This document shows positions 1 to 9,286 of a stretch of 64,000 nucleotides of DNA, piece by piece. Each line of letters opens with the position of its first letter. The first letter of the stretch is position 1. A program made the translations under genes and the position numbers. The notes beneath the pieces are model-generated. The model was not told the DNA's origin and made no database searches. It was given only the letters and a program-made list of their open reading frames with translations. The DNA is from Alcanivorax jadensis T9 (GTDB lineage Bacteria > Pseudomonadota > Gammaproteobacteria > Pseudomonadales > Alcanivoracaceae): positions 234,896-298,895 of the forward strand of contig NZ_ARXU01000004.1 of the NCBI RefSeq assembly GCF_000756655.1, written 5' to 3'.

Positions 1-282
1 CAGCAGCTGCCAGGTGGCATCCAGGCCAAGGCAGCCGGGCATCACCGGATCACTTTCGAAGTGGCATTCGAAAAACCACAGGTCCGGGCGAATATCCAGC
101 TCGGCGATAATTTCGCCTTTACCGTACTTGCCACCCTGATCGCTGATATGGGCAATACGGTCCATCATCAGCATGTTGGGTAGTGGCAGGCGCGCGTTGC
201 CGGGCCCGAAAAGCTCGCCGTGGGCGCAGGCAAGCAAGTCCTCGCGATCGTAGGAGGATTTCTGTTCTGTTGTAGTGCTCAA
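1..282 (-). CDS. fabA: 3-hydroxydecanoyl-ACP dehydratase/isomerase FabA (5' part)
   Basis: Partial gene: the first 94 codons are present and the rest lies beyond the left edge. FabA dehydrates 3-hydroxydecanoyl-ACP and isomerises the product, the branch point to unsaturated fatty acids in the cytosol. Family motifs are visible: NMLMMDR near residues 36-42, WFFECHF with the catalytic His at 74, and MPGCLGLDA with the catalytic Asp at 88. The chosen start is a TTG at 282 because GGAG sits 7 nt upstream and this start gives the usual N-terminal length. No partner gene (fabB) is visible inside the window. Confidence 0.93.
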   Translation of the reverse strand, partial: MSTTTEQKSSYDREDLLACAHGELFGPGNARLPLPNMLMMDRIAHISDQGGKYGKGEIIAELDIRPDLWFFECHFESDPVMPGCLGLDATWQLL

Positions 283-671
283 AGTCTTACTCCGTGAAGG
301 CCTGATGGCACATTCCGAGTATATGGATGATTTATGACGTTTTATCGGCACCGCTATGACACGGTGTCATGATCGAACGCATACTAGCAAAGCCAAGTGA
401 AAGCATACGAATAGCAAGCGTCTCAAAATATGTCGAAAGGATGGCTTTACCGAAAATGACCGATGAACGGACAATAAAGACGCTGGTCTATGCTTCCTGA
501 GGATCAATTGCGGCTCGGGAACGGCTGAAATTCATTATAGGTTATTCAGCGACTCCCTCCACGCCACGGACTTGCAATTGCCGGACCATGTACCGATGCT
601 ATGCGCGCCGGACCGCGCGTAACGGCGGTTTGACAGGCATCGGACAGTAAAAAGCGGATTGAGGAGCTCTC
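283..671. other. Intergenic region between divergent fabA and ccmF
   Basis: About 390 bases without a convincing gene. It must hold the promoters of fabA (leftward) and ccmFGHI (rightward). A GAGGAG ribosome binding site for ccmF lies at 661-666. I see no clear FabR/DesT-type operator or strong sigma70 promoter that I can defend. Confidence 0.5.
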
Positions 672-2642
672 GTGGCGGCAGAAATCGGGCATCTATCCCT
701 GTGGTTGGCACTGGCTGCAGCCCTGTGTTTATCAGTATTCCCGTTGATCGGGGTGCATCGTAACATTCTTGCCCTGCAATGGTATGCCCGCCCGCTGGCC
801 TGGGTTCAGTGGCTGGCACTGACCCTTTCCATGGTCTGCCTGGGCTATAGCTTCTACATTAACGACTTCTCCGTGGCCTATGTGGCCAACCACAGCAATT
901 CCGCGTTGCCGCTGGCCTATCGGCTATCCGCCATATGGGGTGGTCATGAAGGCTCGCTGCTGCTGTGGGGCTGGATGCTGGGCGGCTGGGCGGCCATGGT
1001 CGGGGTGCTGAGTCGCAGCGTTCCCCTGCACATGGTCGCCCGGGTGTTGTCCGTGATGGGCATGATCTCGGTGGGCTTCCTGCTGTTCATGCTGCTGACA
1101 TCTAATCCCTTTGATCGGGTCTTGCCCTGGTTCCCGCTGGACGGGGCGGATCTGAATCCGCTGCTGCAGGACCCGGGCCTGATTATTCACCCGCCCATGC
1201 TGTATATGGGCTATGTGGGCTTTTCCGTGGCCTTTGCCTTTGCCGTGGCCGGGCTGCTGGCAGGCAATATGGATCCGGCCTGGGCGCGTTGGGCCCGGCC
1301 CTGGACCACCGTGGCCTGGAGTTTTCTCACCGTGGGCATCGCTCTGGGCTCCTGGTGGGCCTACTACGAGCTGGGCTGGGGCGGCTGGTGGTTCTGGGAT
1401 CCGGTGGAAAATGCCTCGTTGTTGCCCTGGCTGGCGGGCACTGCCCTGATCCATTCCCTGGCGGTAACGGAAAAACGCAACATGTTCCGGGCCTGGACCG
1501 TGTTGCTGGCCATCATCGCTTTCTCACTGAGCCTGCTGGGTACCTTCCTGGTGCGTTCCGGAGTGCTGACCTCGGTCCATGCCTTCGCCAATGATCCGGA
1601 GCGGGGCACCTTTATTCTGGCGTTCCTGAGTGTGGTTGCTGGCGGCGCACTGACCCTGTTTGCGTTTCGTTCTTCCGCCCTGACCAACAACAAGGGCTTC
1701 AAGCCGGTGTCCCGGGAAGCCTTCTTGCTGGGCAACAATCTGATTCTTCTCACCGCCACCTTTGTGGTGCTGGTGGGCACCGTGGCCCCGCTGTTCTTCG
1801 AGGCCATGGATCTGAAAATTTCCATCCGCAGCCCGTACTTCAACGGGTTCTTTGTGCCACTGACGCTGGTACTGATCCTGTTGATGGTGCCGGGCGTTTT
1901 CAGTAACTGGAAACGTCAGGATGGCAACGGCCTGCTCAAGCGCATGGCACTGCTGGCACCGGCGGCGATCATTGCCGGCTGGTTTGCTGCGCGGCTCCCC
2001 GAGCCATCCCCCTGGCAGGGCGTGCTGGCGATCATGCTGGCTCTGTTCCTGGTGTTTGCCCATGTGGATGACGTGGTGCGCCGGGCCAGAGCTTATGGCC
2101 AGGGATTCTTTACCGGCTTGGGGAAACTGGGGCGCGGTTACTGGGGCATGGTCATGGCCCACTGTGGCCTGGCGGTGATGGTGGCAGGCATTACCCTGGT
2201 GAGCTTCCACGAAGTGGAAAGGGATATTCGTATGGCGCCCGGGGATCAGGCATCCATCGGTGAATATGCGTTTGTGTTTGACAGCCTGGACAGTTATGTC
2301 GGTCCCAACTTCGACTCTACCCGTGGCCACTTCCATGTGACCTATCAGGGCGAGCCGGAAGCCATCATGCATCCGGAAAAACGTACCTATCACGCCAGTG
2401 GTCAGATCATGACGGAAGCCGCCATCGATGCCGGGTTCTGGCGCGACCTTTATGTGGCCATGGGCGAGCCGCTGGAAGACGGCAATGCCTGGGCCGTGCG
2501 TATCTATTTCAAACCGGGTATCCGCTGGATCTGGCTGGGCGCCCTGATGATGGCGTTGGGTGGAGCGCTAGCGCTGTCTGACAAGCGTTACCGTCGTCAG
2601 CGATTTGCGACCAGCGAAGAAGGAGTTTCCCATGAAAGCTAA
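672..2642 (+). CDS. ccmF: Cytochrome c maturation heme lyase subunit CcmF
   Basis: A 656-residue polytopic inner-membrane protein, the usual CcmF length. CcmF takes heme from holo-CcmE and, with CcmH/CcmI, attaches it to CXXCH motifs of apocytochrome c in the periplasm (System I). The tryptophan-rich heme-handling segment WGGWWFWDPVENAS is at about residues 235-248, and WGGHEGSLLLWGW near 90-102. The GTG start at 672 is preceded by GAGGAG at 661-666. It is first in a tightly overlapping ccmFGHI operon. In Pseudomonas these genes follow ccmABCDE in one operon; here ccmABCDE lies at about 32.3-34.9 kb. Confidence 0.96.
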   Translation: MAAEIGHLSLWLALAAALCLSVFPLIGVHRNILALQWYARPLAWVQWLALTLSMVCLGYSFYINDFSVAYVANHSNSALPLAYRLSAIWGGHEGSLLLWGWMLGGWAAMVGVLSRSVPLHMVARVLSVMGMISVGFLLFMLLTSNPFDRVLPWFPLDGADLNPLLQDPGLIIHPPMLYMGYVGFSVAFAFAVAGLLAGNMDPAWARWARPWTTVAWSFLTVGIALGSWWAYYELGWGGWWFWDPVENASLLPWLAGTALIHSLAVTEKRNMFRAWTVLLAIIAFSLSLLGTFLVRSGVLTSVHAFANDPERGTFILAFLSVVAGGALTLFAFRSSALTNNKGFKPVSREAFLLGNNLILLTATFVVLVGTVAPLFFEAMDLKISIRSPYFNGFFVPLTLVLILLMVPGVFSNWKRQDGNGLLKRMALLAPAAIIAGWFAARLPEPSPWQGVLAIMLALFLVFAHVDDVVRRARAYGQGFFTGLGKLGRGYWGMVMAHCGLAVMVAGITLVSFHEVERDIRMAPGDQASIGEYAFVFDSLDSYVGPNFDSTRGHFHVTYQGEPEAIMHPEKRTYHASGQIMTEAAIDAGFWRDLYVAMGEPLEDGNAWAVRIYFKPGIRWIWLGALMMALGGALALSDKRYRRQRFATSEEGVSHES

Positions 2643-3174
2643 TTCTCCCTGGGTATTCCTGCCGCTGGTCGGCTTCGTGTTGCTGGCGGTGCTGTTGGGC
2701 AGCGGTCTGGGGCGCGATCCCCAGGAATTGCCATCGGCACTGGTGGGCAAACCGGTGCCGACCTTCAGCCTGCCATCGCTGATGACCGACGAAACCCTTA
2801 CCCAGGATTCTTTGAAAGGCCGCTGGCAGTTACTTAACGTCTGGGCCACCTGGTGCCCCACCTGTTATGTGGAGCATCCCTTTCTGCTGGAACTGGCCGC
2901 CCGCGGCGTTGCCATTGCCGGCCTCAACTACAAGGATGACAGTGCACCAGCTCGCCAGTATCTGGCCGAACAGGGCAACCCCTTTACCCATGTGATTGTG
3001 GATGCCGATGGTCAACTGGGTTTGGACCTTGGCGTCTACGGCGCCCCGGAAACCTTCCTGATCAACCCGGACGGCGAGATCGTGCTGCGCCATGCCGGCG
3101 ACCTGAATGCGCGCGTCTGGCAGGAAAAGTTTGCTCCCTTGCTTGAGCAGGGCTCACAGGAGGGCGGAGCATGA
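2632..3174 (+). CDS. ccmG: Thiol:disulfide interchange protein CcmG/DsbE
   Basis: A membrane-anchored periplasmic thioredoxin-fold protein of 180 residues. It reduces the disulfide of apocytochrome c or CcmH so that heme can be attached. One N-terminal transmembrane anchor (about residues 7-25) precedes the thioredoxin domain. The redox motif WCPTC has Cys75 and Cys78, and the cis-Pro segment GAPETFLI follows. The ATG at 2632, with AGGAG just upstream, is preferred to an in-frame start at 2605 because it leaves the anchor at the N terminus. The gene overlaps the ccmF end by 11 nt and the ccmH start by 4 nt. Confidence 0.95.
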   Translation: MKANSPWVFLPLVGFVLLAVLLGSGLGRDPQELPSALVGKPVPTFSLPSLMTDETLTQDSLKGRWQLLNVWATWCPTCYVEHPFLLELAARGVAIAGLNYKDDSAPARQYLAEQGNPFTHVIVDADGQLGLDLGVYGAPETFLINPDGEIVLRHAGDLNARVWQEKFAPLLEQGSQEGGA

Positions 3175-3617
3175 CCATGATTCTGCGTACCGTCTTTCTG
3201 CTTTGCCTCTCTCTGTCGGCGATGGCCGCTACCGACCTCTATCAGTTTGAGACTCCGGAACAGGAACAGCGCTTTCGGGTATTGCTGGATGAGCTGCGTT
3301 GCCCCAAATGCCAGAACCAGAGCCTGGCCGATTCCGATGCCGGTATTGCCCAGGATATGCGCGTTCGGGTAGAGAGCATGATCAAGGAAGGCAAAAGCGA
3401 TGAAGAAATTGTCGATTATTTTGTCTCCCGCTATGGCGACTTTGTCAGTTACCGTCCGCCAGTAACGCCCACCACTTCCATTCTCTGGCTGGCGCCTTTG
3501 TTATTGCTGGGCAGTGGTGCTGTGGTCATCGTGCTTCTGCTGCGCCGTGCCAGTGCCAGAGTGGATGACAATGATGCCGCTGATGATAGCGACGTTAATC
3601 AGGGGGGAGACCGGTAA
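3171..3617 (+). CDS. ccmH: Cytochrome c maturation protein CcmH (CcmL)
   Basis: A 148-residue protein with a cleavable-type signal peptide (about residues 1-20), a periplasmic helical bundle and a C-terminal transmembrane helix near residues 104-124. The signature LRCPKCQNQ carries Cys44 and Cys47, which exchange disulfides with apocytochrome c and CcmG. It is the short, Pseudomonas-like form: the TPR half found in E. coli CcmH is the separate gene ccmI directly downstream. ATGA overlap with ccmG and a 1-nt overlap with ccmI point to translational coupling. Confidence 0.94.
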   Translation: MTMILRTVFLLCLSLSAMAATDLYQFETPEQEQRFRVLLDELRCPKCQNQSLADSDAGIAQDMRVRVESMIKEGKSDEEIVDYFVSRYGDFVSYRPPVTPTTSILWLAPLLLLGSGAVVIVLLLRRASARVDDNDAADDSDVNQGGDR

Positions 3618-4642
3618 TGATGTGGATTGTGATTGCGCTGGTTCTGCTGCTGGCCCTGGGTGTCTTGTTGTGGCTGTTGTGGCAGCGCGAAGCCCGCAAG
3701 GCAGGCAAGGTGATGCGGGGTGCCATTGGCATTCCCCTGATCATGCTGGTGCTGGCCGCCGCCGGGTATGGCCTGGTCGGCTACAATGAACATACCAGTG
3801 ACTGGCTCAACGACCAGCAGGAATACCGGTCGGTGGCCCGAGCCATTATCGCTGGCGAGTCGCCGGAGCGGGCGGCGTCAGAGGTACCTGTCGGCGCCCT
3901 GGTGCGTGTACTGCAGGCGGAGCTGGTGAAGAACCCGTCAGCCATGGGCTGGTACGCACTGGGCTCCCTGTTCGACCAGCTCGATGCCCCTGAGCAGAGT
4001 GAAGAAGCCGCCCGCAAGGCGGTGGCGATGAGCCCAGAGGAACCGGCCATGCATCTGTTGCTGGCCCGGGCGCTGATCCAGAAAGCCGGTGGCAAATTAA
4101 CCGATCCGGCCCTGGCCGAACTGCGCTGGGTACTGGACCGGGAGCCGACACACGATGGAGCCTGGATGATGCTGGCCATGTCTGCGGACCGGGCCGGGCG
4201 CTATGACCTGGCCGAGCAGGGCTGGCAAGCGCTGTTGTCCCGGCACAGTAATGGTGAAACCGGCGATCTGCTGCGTCGCGGCCTGGAAAATGCCCGTGAG
4301 CAAAAGGCCCGCCAGGGAAAATTTGCCGGTATTGAGGCCGTCGTTGCGGCGGAAGACCTGCCGGCGGGGGGCACCGTTTTTGTCTATCTTCGCGAGGCAG
4401 GCAGTAGCGGCCAACCTCTCGCAGCCCGTCGTCAGGTGGTGCCACATTTTCCTGCCACCGTGTCTTTGTCCGCCCAGGACTGGCTGCAACGCTACCCGGA
4501 TGACGGTGCGGAGCTAGTGATTGGTGCCCGCTACACCCCGGCTCCCGGTGGCGCAGTGGACCAGGCTGCCATCATGGCCCCGGTCAAACCCCTGGAGCTG
4601 CCGCAGGACAGCCCCGCCATGCTGGTTCTCGAACGCCCCTGA
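3617..4642 (+). CDS. ccmI: Cytochrome c maturation TPR protein CcmI (CycH)
   Basis: A 341-residue protein with two N-terminal transmembrane helices (about residues 3-22 and 35-54), a leucine-zipper-like cytoplasmic loop between them, and a periplasmic TPR region from about 100 to 225. CcmI chaperones apocytochrome c to the CcmF/CcmH lyase. The C-terminal part (about 230-341) resembles the extra domain seen in Pseudomonas CycH. It is the last gene of the operon; its start overlaps the ccmH stop by 1 nt and a strong hairpin follows at 4659-4680. Confidence 0.92.
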   Translation: MMWIVIALVLLLALGVLLWLLWQREARKAGKVMRGAIGIPLIMLVLAAAGYGLVGYNEHTSDWLNDQQEYRSVARAIIAGESPERAASEVPVGALVRVLQAELVKNPSAMGWYALGSLFDQLDAPEQSEEAARKAVAMSPEEPAMHLLLARALIQKAGGKLTDPALAELRWVLDREPTHDGAWMMLAMSADRAGRYDLAEQGWQALLSRHSNGETGDLLRRGLENAREQKARQGKFAGIEAVVAAEDLPAGGTVFVYLREAGSSGQPLAARRQVVPHFPATVSLSAQDWLQRYPDDGAELVIGARYTPAPGGAVDQAAIMAPVKPLELPQDSPAMLVLERP

Positions 4643-4658
4643 TCCCGCCAACTCCCCG

Positions 4659-4680
4659 GGGTGCTACCAAGGTAGCACCC
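4659..4680 (+). terminator. Hairpin after ccmFGHI
   Basis: GGGTGCTACC pairs with GGTAGCACCC around a very tight turn, 17 bases after the ccmI stop. The following sequence is only moderately T-rich (TCCTATTACTT), so it may be a weak or factor-assisted terminator. Confidence 0.6.
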
Positions 4681-4808
4681 TCCTATTACTTGTGAAGAAC
4701 CGGGCCTCAGGGTAAAGTTGCACCCCTTCGGAGGCCCCTGAGTGGCCCAAACGGAAGGTTCTGCAACAATTTCGCGTCGTCAAAGTGCCCAGCTATGCAT
4801 GGAAACGC

Positions 4809-4830
4809 CTGAATCAGGTCTCTGATTCAG
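4809..4830. terminator. Perfect hairpin upstream of adk
   Basis: CTGAATCAG, loop GTCT, CTGATTCAG: a perfect 9-bp stem followed by CGCTTTATT. No long T-run follows, so it may be a terminator remnant or a leader structure of adk. The rest of 4681-4934 holds no gene I can support. Confidence 0.4.
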
Positions 4831-4901
4831 CGCTTTATTGCCTTGATGTGAGTGCTCTGGCCGGCTTCCTTTGTGACAGAGCGTTTCACTTGGCCTTCTG
4901 A

Positions 4902-5591
<690 letters not shown>

Positions 5592-5616
5592 GAAGCAGCA
5601 CAGCAGAGATAGATTG

Positions 5617-5646
5617 AAAAAGGGAAGCCCGGCGGCTTCCCTTTTT
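5617..5646 (+). terminator. Intrinsic terminator after adk
   Basis: GGGAAGCC, loop CGGC, GGCTTCCC, then TTTTTT. It is 30 bases behind the adk stop and A-rich on the 5' side, so it could also act on the other strand. Confidence 0.9.
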
Positions 5647-5649
5647 TGT

Positions 5650-6747
5650 GCGTACCTTTCTTGCTGGCGGGGGCGCCAATGCGCGTCTCCACACGTCAGG
5701 GCCTCTGGCAGCACCGTCAGTGAGCGTCTGAAAAGACACTGAACACTTCCGGGTTCGATGTTGGTATCGCCAACAGGGCTGCTTTACCGCGCCTTCGCAA
5801 TACCCACAGCGCTTTTCACGGTATAAGGGAAGTAAGACGACGTTTCCCTTTTCCTGGGAGAATGCGCCGGCTCTGTGTACTCAGGTATCGCCTGTTTCTA
5901 TAAATTGCATAGGTCCGACGCTTTGCCAATAGAATAGCAGCCACCCGGTGACCCAGGGCTTCCCTGCAAACCATGAAGCTGACTTCCTTGTTGGGTTTCT
6001 CTCTGCGGCCTCGCGTTGCCTCTTTTCGTATCCTGTTAAATGACTGTCATGCGCAAGACCTTGTCACCACTGGTTGATTGGCTAAAGGGCAAAGCAGGGC
6101 GCCAAAAATTTAACGGGTTCCTCTCAATGATCGCGACACGCACGATCCTGTATCCCCGCTGGACCCTGCTTGCCGATTTCCCGGCATGTGTGCGCCAGTC
6201 TGTTATCGGTGTGTATGGTAAGTGCTCATGCCGAGTTTTCCATTGTAGTGCAGCGTTTCTCCAGAGCGGTTTTTCTTGAAAAAGGCCCGAAGATGTCACT
6301 TTTCTACTCAGGAAAGCAGGGCATGTGGTGGTAGTAGCGGCTTGTGGCGACGTTGCTGCTGCGCTGGTACGAGCTAATATCCTTTCTATTCCGGGGCGCA
6401 TTCCAATGCAATTGCTGCAGGGTTTTCTATGACAGGCCAATGCACCACTTCCGGTTTTTCTATGCCATGGCCGGCTGGGATTTATTTAACAAAAGTGCGT
6501 AAATCAGCAGGAAAAATATTCCTTTGCGGTTTTTAAGCAGGCACATCCGGCCTGTCAGAAGGCCTGCAGAAAATGTTTTTTCAGAAACAGAAAAGGAATC
6601 AGAAAAGGGGCACAGATAAAACTGGACGACGGTAAATGAAAAAAACAAAAACGAATTGGTCAAATAATGTACCAACTGATTTTTTTTTATGCTATTTTTC
6701 GAATTGTCGCAGTACTGATGACAACGCCATAGCTTAGGAGATCAATC
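5650..6747. other. 1.1 kb without a recognisable gene
   Basis: Only short open frames occur here, on both strands, and none has a good ribosome binding site, a family motif or a convincing composition. A short imperfect direct repeat is seen at 6420-6437 and 6453-6472 (GGTTTTCTATG-type). The last 120 bases are AT-rich with a T9 run near 6680 and must hold the promoter of the algP-like gene (AGGAG at about 6736-6740). The region may be a decayed gene or hold a non-coding RNA. Confidence 0.45.
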
Positions 6748-7512
6748 ATGGCTCGAGCAAAAAAAGCCGCCGCAAAAAAAACGGCAGCGCGTAAGCCCGC
6801 AGCAAAGAAAGCTACCGCTGCAAAAGCACCGGCTCTGCCAAAGTCCGTTACTAACGCTGAATCCAAGGTGAAACTGCAGCAGAAAGCCGTGGAGCAGGCG
6901 CAGAAAAAAGCCGAACAGACTCAGGCGAAACTGGACAAGCACCGCGCCAAGATCGATACCGAGAATGGCAAGCTGTCCAAAATGCGTGCTGATGTTGCCG
7001 CCAAACGTGACAAAGCCAAGGCCTCTTCCACCGCCGCCGCCAAGCGCGCAGTGGATACGGCACGCGGTCGCATGAATACCGTTCGTTTGAAACTGCAGGA
7101 TCTGCGTGGTGAAGCCAAGCTGATTCGTGCGGAAATCCAGGCGGCCAAGAAAGTCGCCACTCGCGAGGTGAAAAAATTCCGCACCGCCGAGCGTAACCTG
7201 AAGACCAAGCTGCGTGAACACGAGCGCAAGCTGGCGAAAAAAGCCAAGGCCGAGCAGAAAAAAGCGGAGCAGAAAGCCAAAGCGGCTGCCAAGAAGGCCG
7301 CAGCGAAAGCCAAACGCGCCGTAAAGAAAAAAACGACCCGTAAAAAAGCGGCCACTCGCAAGGCGCCAGCCAAAAAAGCGGCAACCCGCAAGGCTCCTGC
7401 CAAGAAAACCGCAGCCAAGCGCAAGCCAGCCGCCAAAAAAGCTGCCGCTCGCAAGACGCCAGCCAAGAAAAAAGCGGCTACCAAGCGTCCAGCCGCCAAG
7501 AAGTCGTCCTGA
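6748..7512 (+). CDS. AlgP/histone H1-like Lys-Ala-Pro repeat protein
   Basis: 254 residues, extremely rich in Ala and Lys. A basic N-terminal tail (1-32) is followed by a long charged coiled coil (about 40-190) and a C-terminal tail of imperfect repeats of the KKAATRKAPAK type (about 195-254). This layout matches AlgP (AlgR3) of Pseudomonas, a histone-H1-like nucleoid protein first linked to alginate gene control; role here is inferred. AGGAG precedes the ATG. It is monocistronic, with an AT-rich upstream region and a strong terminator. Repeat number in the tail probably varies between strains. Confidence 0.75.
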   Translation: MARAKKAAAKKTAARKPAAKKATAAKAPALPKSVTNAESKVKLQQKAVEQAQKKAEQTQAKLDKHRAKIDTENGKLSKMRADVAAKRDKAKASSTAAAKRAVDTARGRMNTVRLKLQDLRGEAKLIRAEIQAAKKVATREVKKFRTAERNLKTKLREHERKLAKKAKAEQKKAEQKAKAAAKKAAAKAKRAVKKKTTRKKAATRKAPAKKAATRKAPAKKTAAKRKPAAKKAAARKTPAKKKAATKRPAAKKSS

Positions 7513-7533
7513 TCCCACGATCCGGACTGATTT

Positions 7534-7563
7534 AAAAAAGCCCCGCAATCGCGGGGCTTTTTT
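7534..7563. terminator. Intrinsic terminator after the algP-like gene
   Basis: AAAAAAGCCCCGC, loop AATC, GCGGGGCTTTTTTT. The A-run on the left and T-run on the right make it bidirectional in form. Confidence 0.93.
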
Positions 7564-7601
7564 TATGATGGCAAACGCAAAACCCCGCGTCTTTCCAAAA
7601 T

Positions 7602-7682
7602 GTAGGGTGCACTGAGCCTAAGGCGAACTGCACCGATCGGGCGGCTGATGGTGCAGTTCGCCATAGGCTCAGTGCACCCTAC
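7602..7682. repeat. Long inverted repeat (33-bp arms)
   Basis: Arms 7602-7634 and 7650-7682 are inverse complements with one mismatch around a 15-bp loop. The arm begins GTAGGGTGCACTGAGCC. It is a compact palindromic unit of the MITE/REP kind and contains no ORF. Nothing else was recognised in 7683-7900. Confidence 0.8.
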
Positions 7683-7905
7683 GCAACCGGCGGCGGTCAG
7701 GAGCCTTGCCCTGAATCACCGCAAAACTCCCTGATTCCTGTCCCAGGCAAAGCAACGCTCACTGACTAGTTGCTCCCTCTGCGCTATATCTGTGTGCGCG
7801 TTGGTGGGACAGGGCAGGAGAGGGTGTAAGCAACAATGTGACTAGTGACTGGCTTGACCATGACGAAATGCGGTCAGGCCAATGCTTCCTTTCGTGAAAG
7901 CGGTT

Positions 7906-7924
7906 GATAATGATTCGCGTTAGG
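7906..7924 (+). promoter_or_regulatory. Probable Fur box upstream of bfd
   Basis: GATAATGATTCGCGTTAGG: the first nine bases match the Fur consensus half GATAATGAT perfectly, the second half is degenerate. It lies 40 bp before the bfd start, where iron repression of a bacterioferritin-associated ferredoxin is expected. Confidence 0.55.
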
Positions 7925-7962
7925 GTTATCATGCCCACTAGAGATTGAGGGATGGCATTCTT

Positions 7963-8196
7963 ATGTACGTATGCATTTGTAAGGGCATTACTGACAACCA
8001 TATACGGGAAGCGGTCGGCAACGGCTGCGACAGCCTGCGTGATCTTCGTCGGGAACTTGGGGTTGGAAGTCAGTGTGGTAAATGTGCCCGTCATGCCCGC
8101 CAAGTGATGCGTGAAGCCCGTAGCGCCAACGAGGCCCCCTCATTCTCGCACCCTTCCTCTGACAGTGTGGTGGTCTACTGGCCGCAAACCGCATAA
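7963..8196 (+). CDS. bfd: Bacterioferritin-associated ferredoxin Bfd
   Basis: A 77-residue [2Fe-2S] protein that reduces the core of bacterioferritin so that stored iron can be released. The four cluster ligands sit at the positions known for the family: Cys4, Cys6, Cys38 and Cys41 (MYVCIC and CGKC). The ATG at 7963 gives the standard N terminus MYVCICKG; an upstream in-frame start at 7945 would add six residues not seen in homologues. The gene is next to bfr, its partner, but has its own terminator, so the two are probably regulated oppositely: Bfd by Fur, Bfr by iron excess. Confidence 0.93.
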   Translation: MYVCICKGITDNHIREAVGNGCDSLRDLRRELGVGSQCGKCARHARQVMREARSANEAPSFSHPSSDSVVVYWPQTA

Positions 8197-8216
8197 CTAA
8201 TCGTTCTCATTTACAT

Positions 8217-8243
8217 AAGCGCTTGTATTGCAAGCGCTTTTTT
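8217..8243 (+). terminator. Intrinsic terminator after bfd
   Basis: AAGCGCTTG, loop TATTG, CAAGCGCTT, then a T-run. It separates bfd from bfr transcriptionally. Confidence 0.92.
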
Positions 8244-8281
8244 GCATTCCTGCCTTGTCTCTGTCATCTCCTTGCTTAACA

Positions 8282-8323
8282 ATGGGGGTTAACCCAAGTT
8301 AAGCGGACGGAGACAACCCCCAT
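8282..8323 (+). promoter_or_regulatory. Inverted repeat spanning the bfr start codon
   Basis: ATGGGGGTT (8282-8290) is the exact inverse complement of AACCCCCAT (8315-8323), which includes the first two bases of the bfr ATG. The purine-rich ribosome binding region (CGGACGGAGA) lies in the 24-nt loop. A folded leader would hide the initiation site; this is an inference from sequence. Confidence 0.4.
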
Positions 8324-8801
8324 GAAAGGCGACGCCAAGGCGATTGAGTACCTGAACCGGGCACTCGGCAACGAACTCGTAGCCATCAACCAGTACTTCC
8401 TGCATGCCAAAATGTACAAGGACTGGGGTCTCCAGGCGCTCTATGAGAAGGAGTACCACGAGTCCATCGACGAGATGAAACACGCGGACTGGCTGGTAGA
8501 GCGCATCCTGTTTCTTGAAGGCATTCCCAATCTGCAGGATCTGGGCAAGCTGATGATTGGTGAAAACACCAAAGAAATGCTCGAGTGCGATCTCAAGCTG
8601 GAAAAAATGGCGGTGCCGGACCTGCGTGAAGGTATTGCCTACTGCGAATCCATCCAGGATTACATCAGCCGCAACCTGCTCAAGAACATTCTCGAATCCG
8701 AGGAAGAGCACATCGATTGGCTGGAAACCCAGCTCAGTCTGGTCAAGCTGGTCGGCATCGAAAATTACCTGCAAAAACAAATGGAAACCGCAGAAGACTG
8801 A
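8322..8801 (+). CDS. bfr: Bacterioferritin
   Basis: A 159-residue four-helix ferritin subunit that assembles into a 24-mer storing ferric iron in the cytosol. The diiron ligands are visible as NELVAINQY (Glu18), IDEMKHAD (Glu51, His54), the Glu near 94 and SEEEHIDW (Glu127, His130). Met52 in IDEMKHAD is the family's heme ligand, so heme binding at the dimer interface is expected. The start codon is embedded in an inverted repeat. Its partner bfd lies upstream on the same strand. Confidence 0.95.
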   Translation: MKGDAKAIEYLNRALGNELVAINQYFLHAKMYKDWGLQALYEKEYHESIDEMKHADWLVERILFLEGIPNLQDLGKLMIGENTKEMLECDLKLEKMAVPDLREGIAYCESIQDYISRNLLKNILESEEEHIDWLETQLSLVKLVGIENYLQKQMETAED

Positions 8802-8827
8802 TTGCTGAAGTTTTGAGCGACCGGCGC

Positions 8828-8856
8828 TTGACTCCCGGCGGGGCTTTGGGAATAAT
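8828..8856 (+). promoter_or_regulatory. Sigma70 promoter of tRNA-Arg
   Basis: TTGACT, a 17-bp spacer, AATAAT, then a GC-rich discriminator (GCGC) typical of stringently controlled stable-RNA promoters. It is 36 bp before the tRNA. Confidence 0.75.
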
Positions 8857-8891
8857 GCGCAGCCTCTCGGGGCGATACAGCAACGAGACAT

Positions 8892-8968
8892 GCACCGGTA
8901 GCTCAGTTGGATAGAGCAACTGGCTACGAACCAGTAGGTCGGGGGTTCGAATCCTCCCCGGTGCGCCA
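8892..8968 (+). tRNA. tRNA-Arg (ACG)
   Basis: A 77-nt cloverleaf with encoded CCA. Acceptor arm GCACCGG/CCGGTGC, D-arm GCTC/GAGC, anticodon loop CTACGAA giving ACG (read as ICG), and T-loop GTTCGAATC. Confidence 0.97.
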
Positions 8969-8975
8969 TATCCCT

Positions 8976-9006
8976 AAAAGGGCCCGCTAGTTAGCGGGCC
9001 CTTTTT
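8976..9006. terminator. Intrinsic terminator after tRNA-Arg
   Basis: AAAAGGGCCCGCTA...TAGCGGGCCCTTTTT, seven bases behind the tRNA. The 280 bases from here to oadG hold no gene I can support. Confidence 0.93.
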
Positions 9007-9286
9007 CGTTTCGGCCTGGCACAAAACAAACCGCGTCATCTTCCTTCGGTGGACGTCCGGCGCCGTCTGAGCCGCACCAATTGATCAAATCAATCACACC
9101 CCCTGTACACAGGCCTCATTGCAGGTTGTCGACAATCCCTCTACATTCCCAGAAATCGACGAGAGAGACTCGGAAATCTCCCGAATAACCCAGGGAGCCT
9201 TCCGGGGATGCCTGCTGACACGGTGGGCTGTCCCGCTTTCGCCTGCGGTAATGCAAACCGCCACCGGAACCGTAAAGGAGTGTTCC

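Noticed and set aside
5820..5860. Terminator-like hairpin GGGAA...TTCCC
   Set aside because: Only a 7-bp stem with a 12-nt loop and no gene upstream that needs it.
6036..6675. Open frames of 134 aa (6036-6440, minus) and 71 aa (6460-6675, minus)
   Set aside because: No RBS, no family motif and biased composition; probably chance frames.
6742..7548. Long minus-strand frames opposite the algP-like gene
   Set aside because: Low-complexity mirror of the Lys/Ala repeats on the plus strand.
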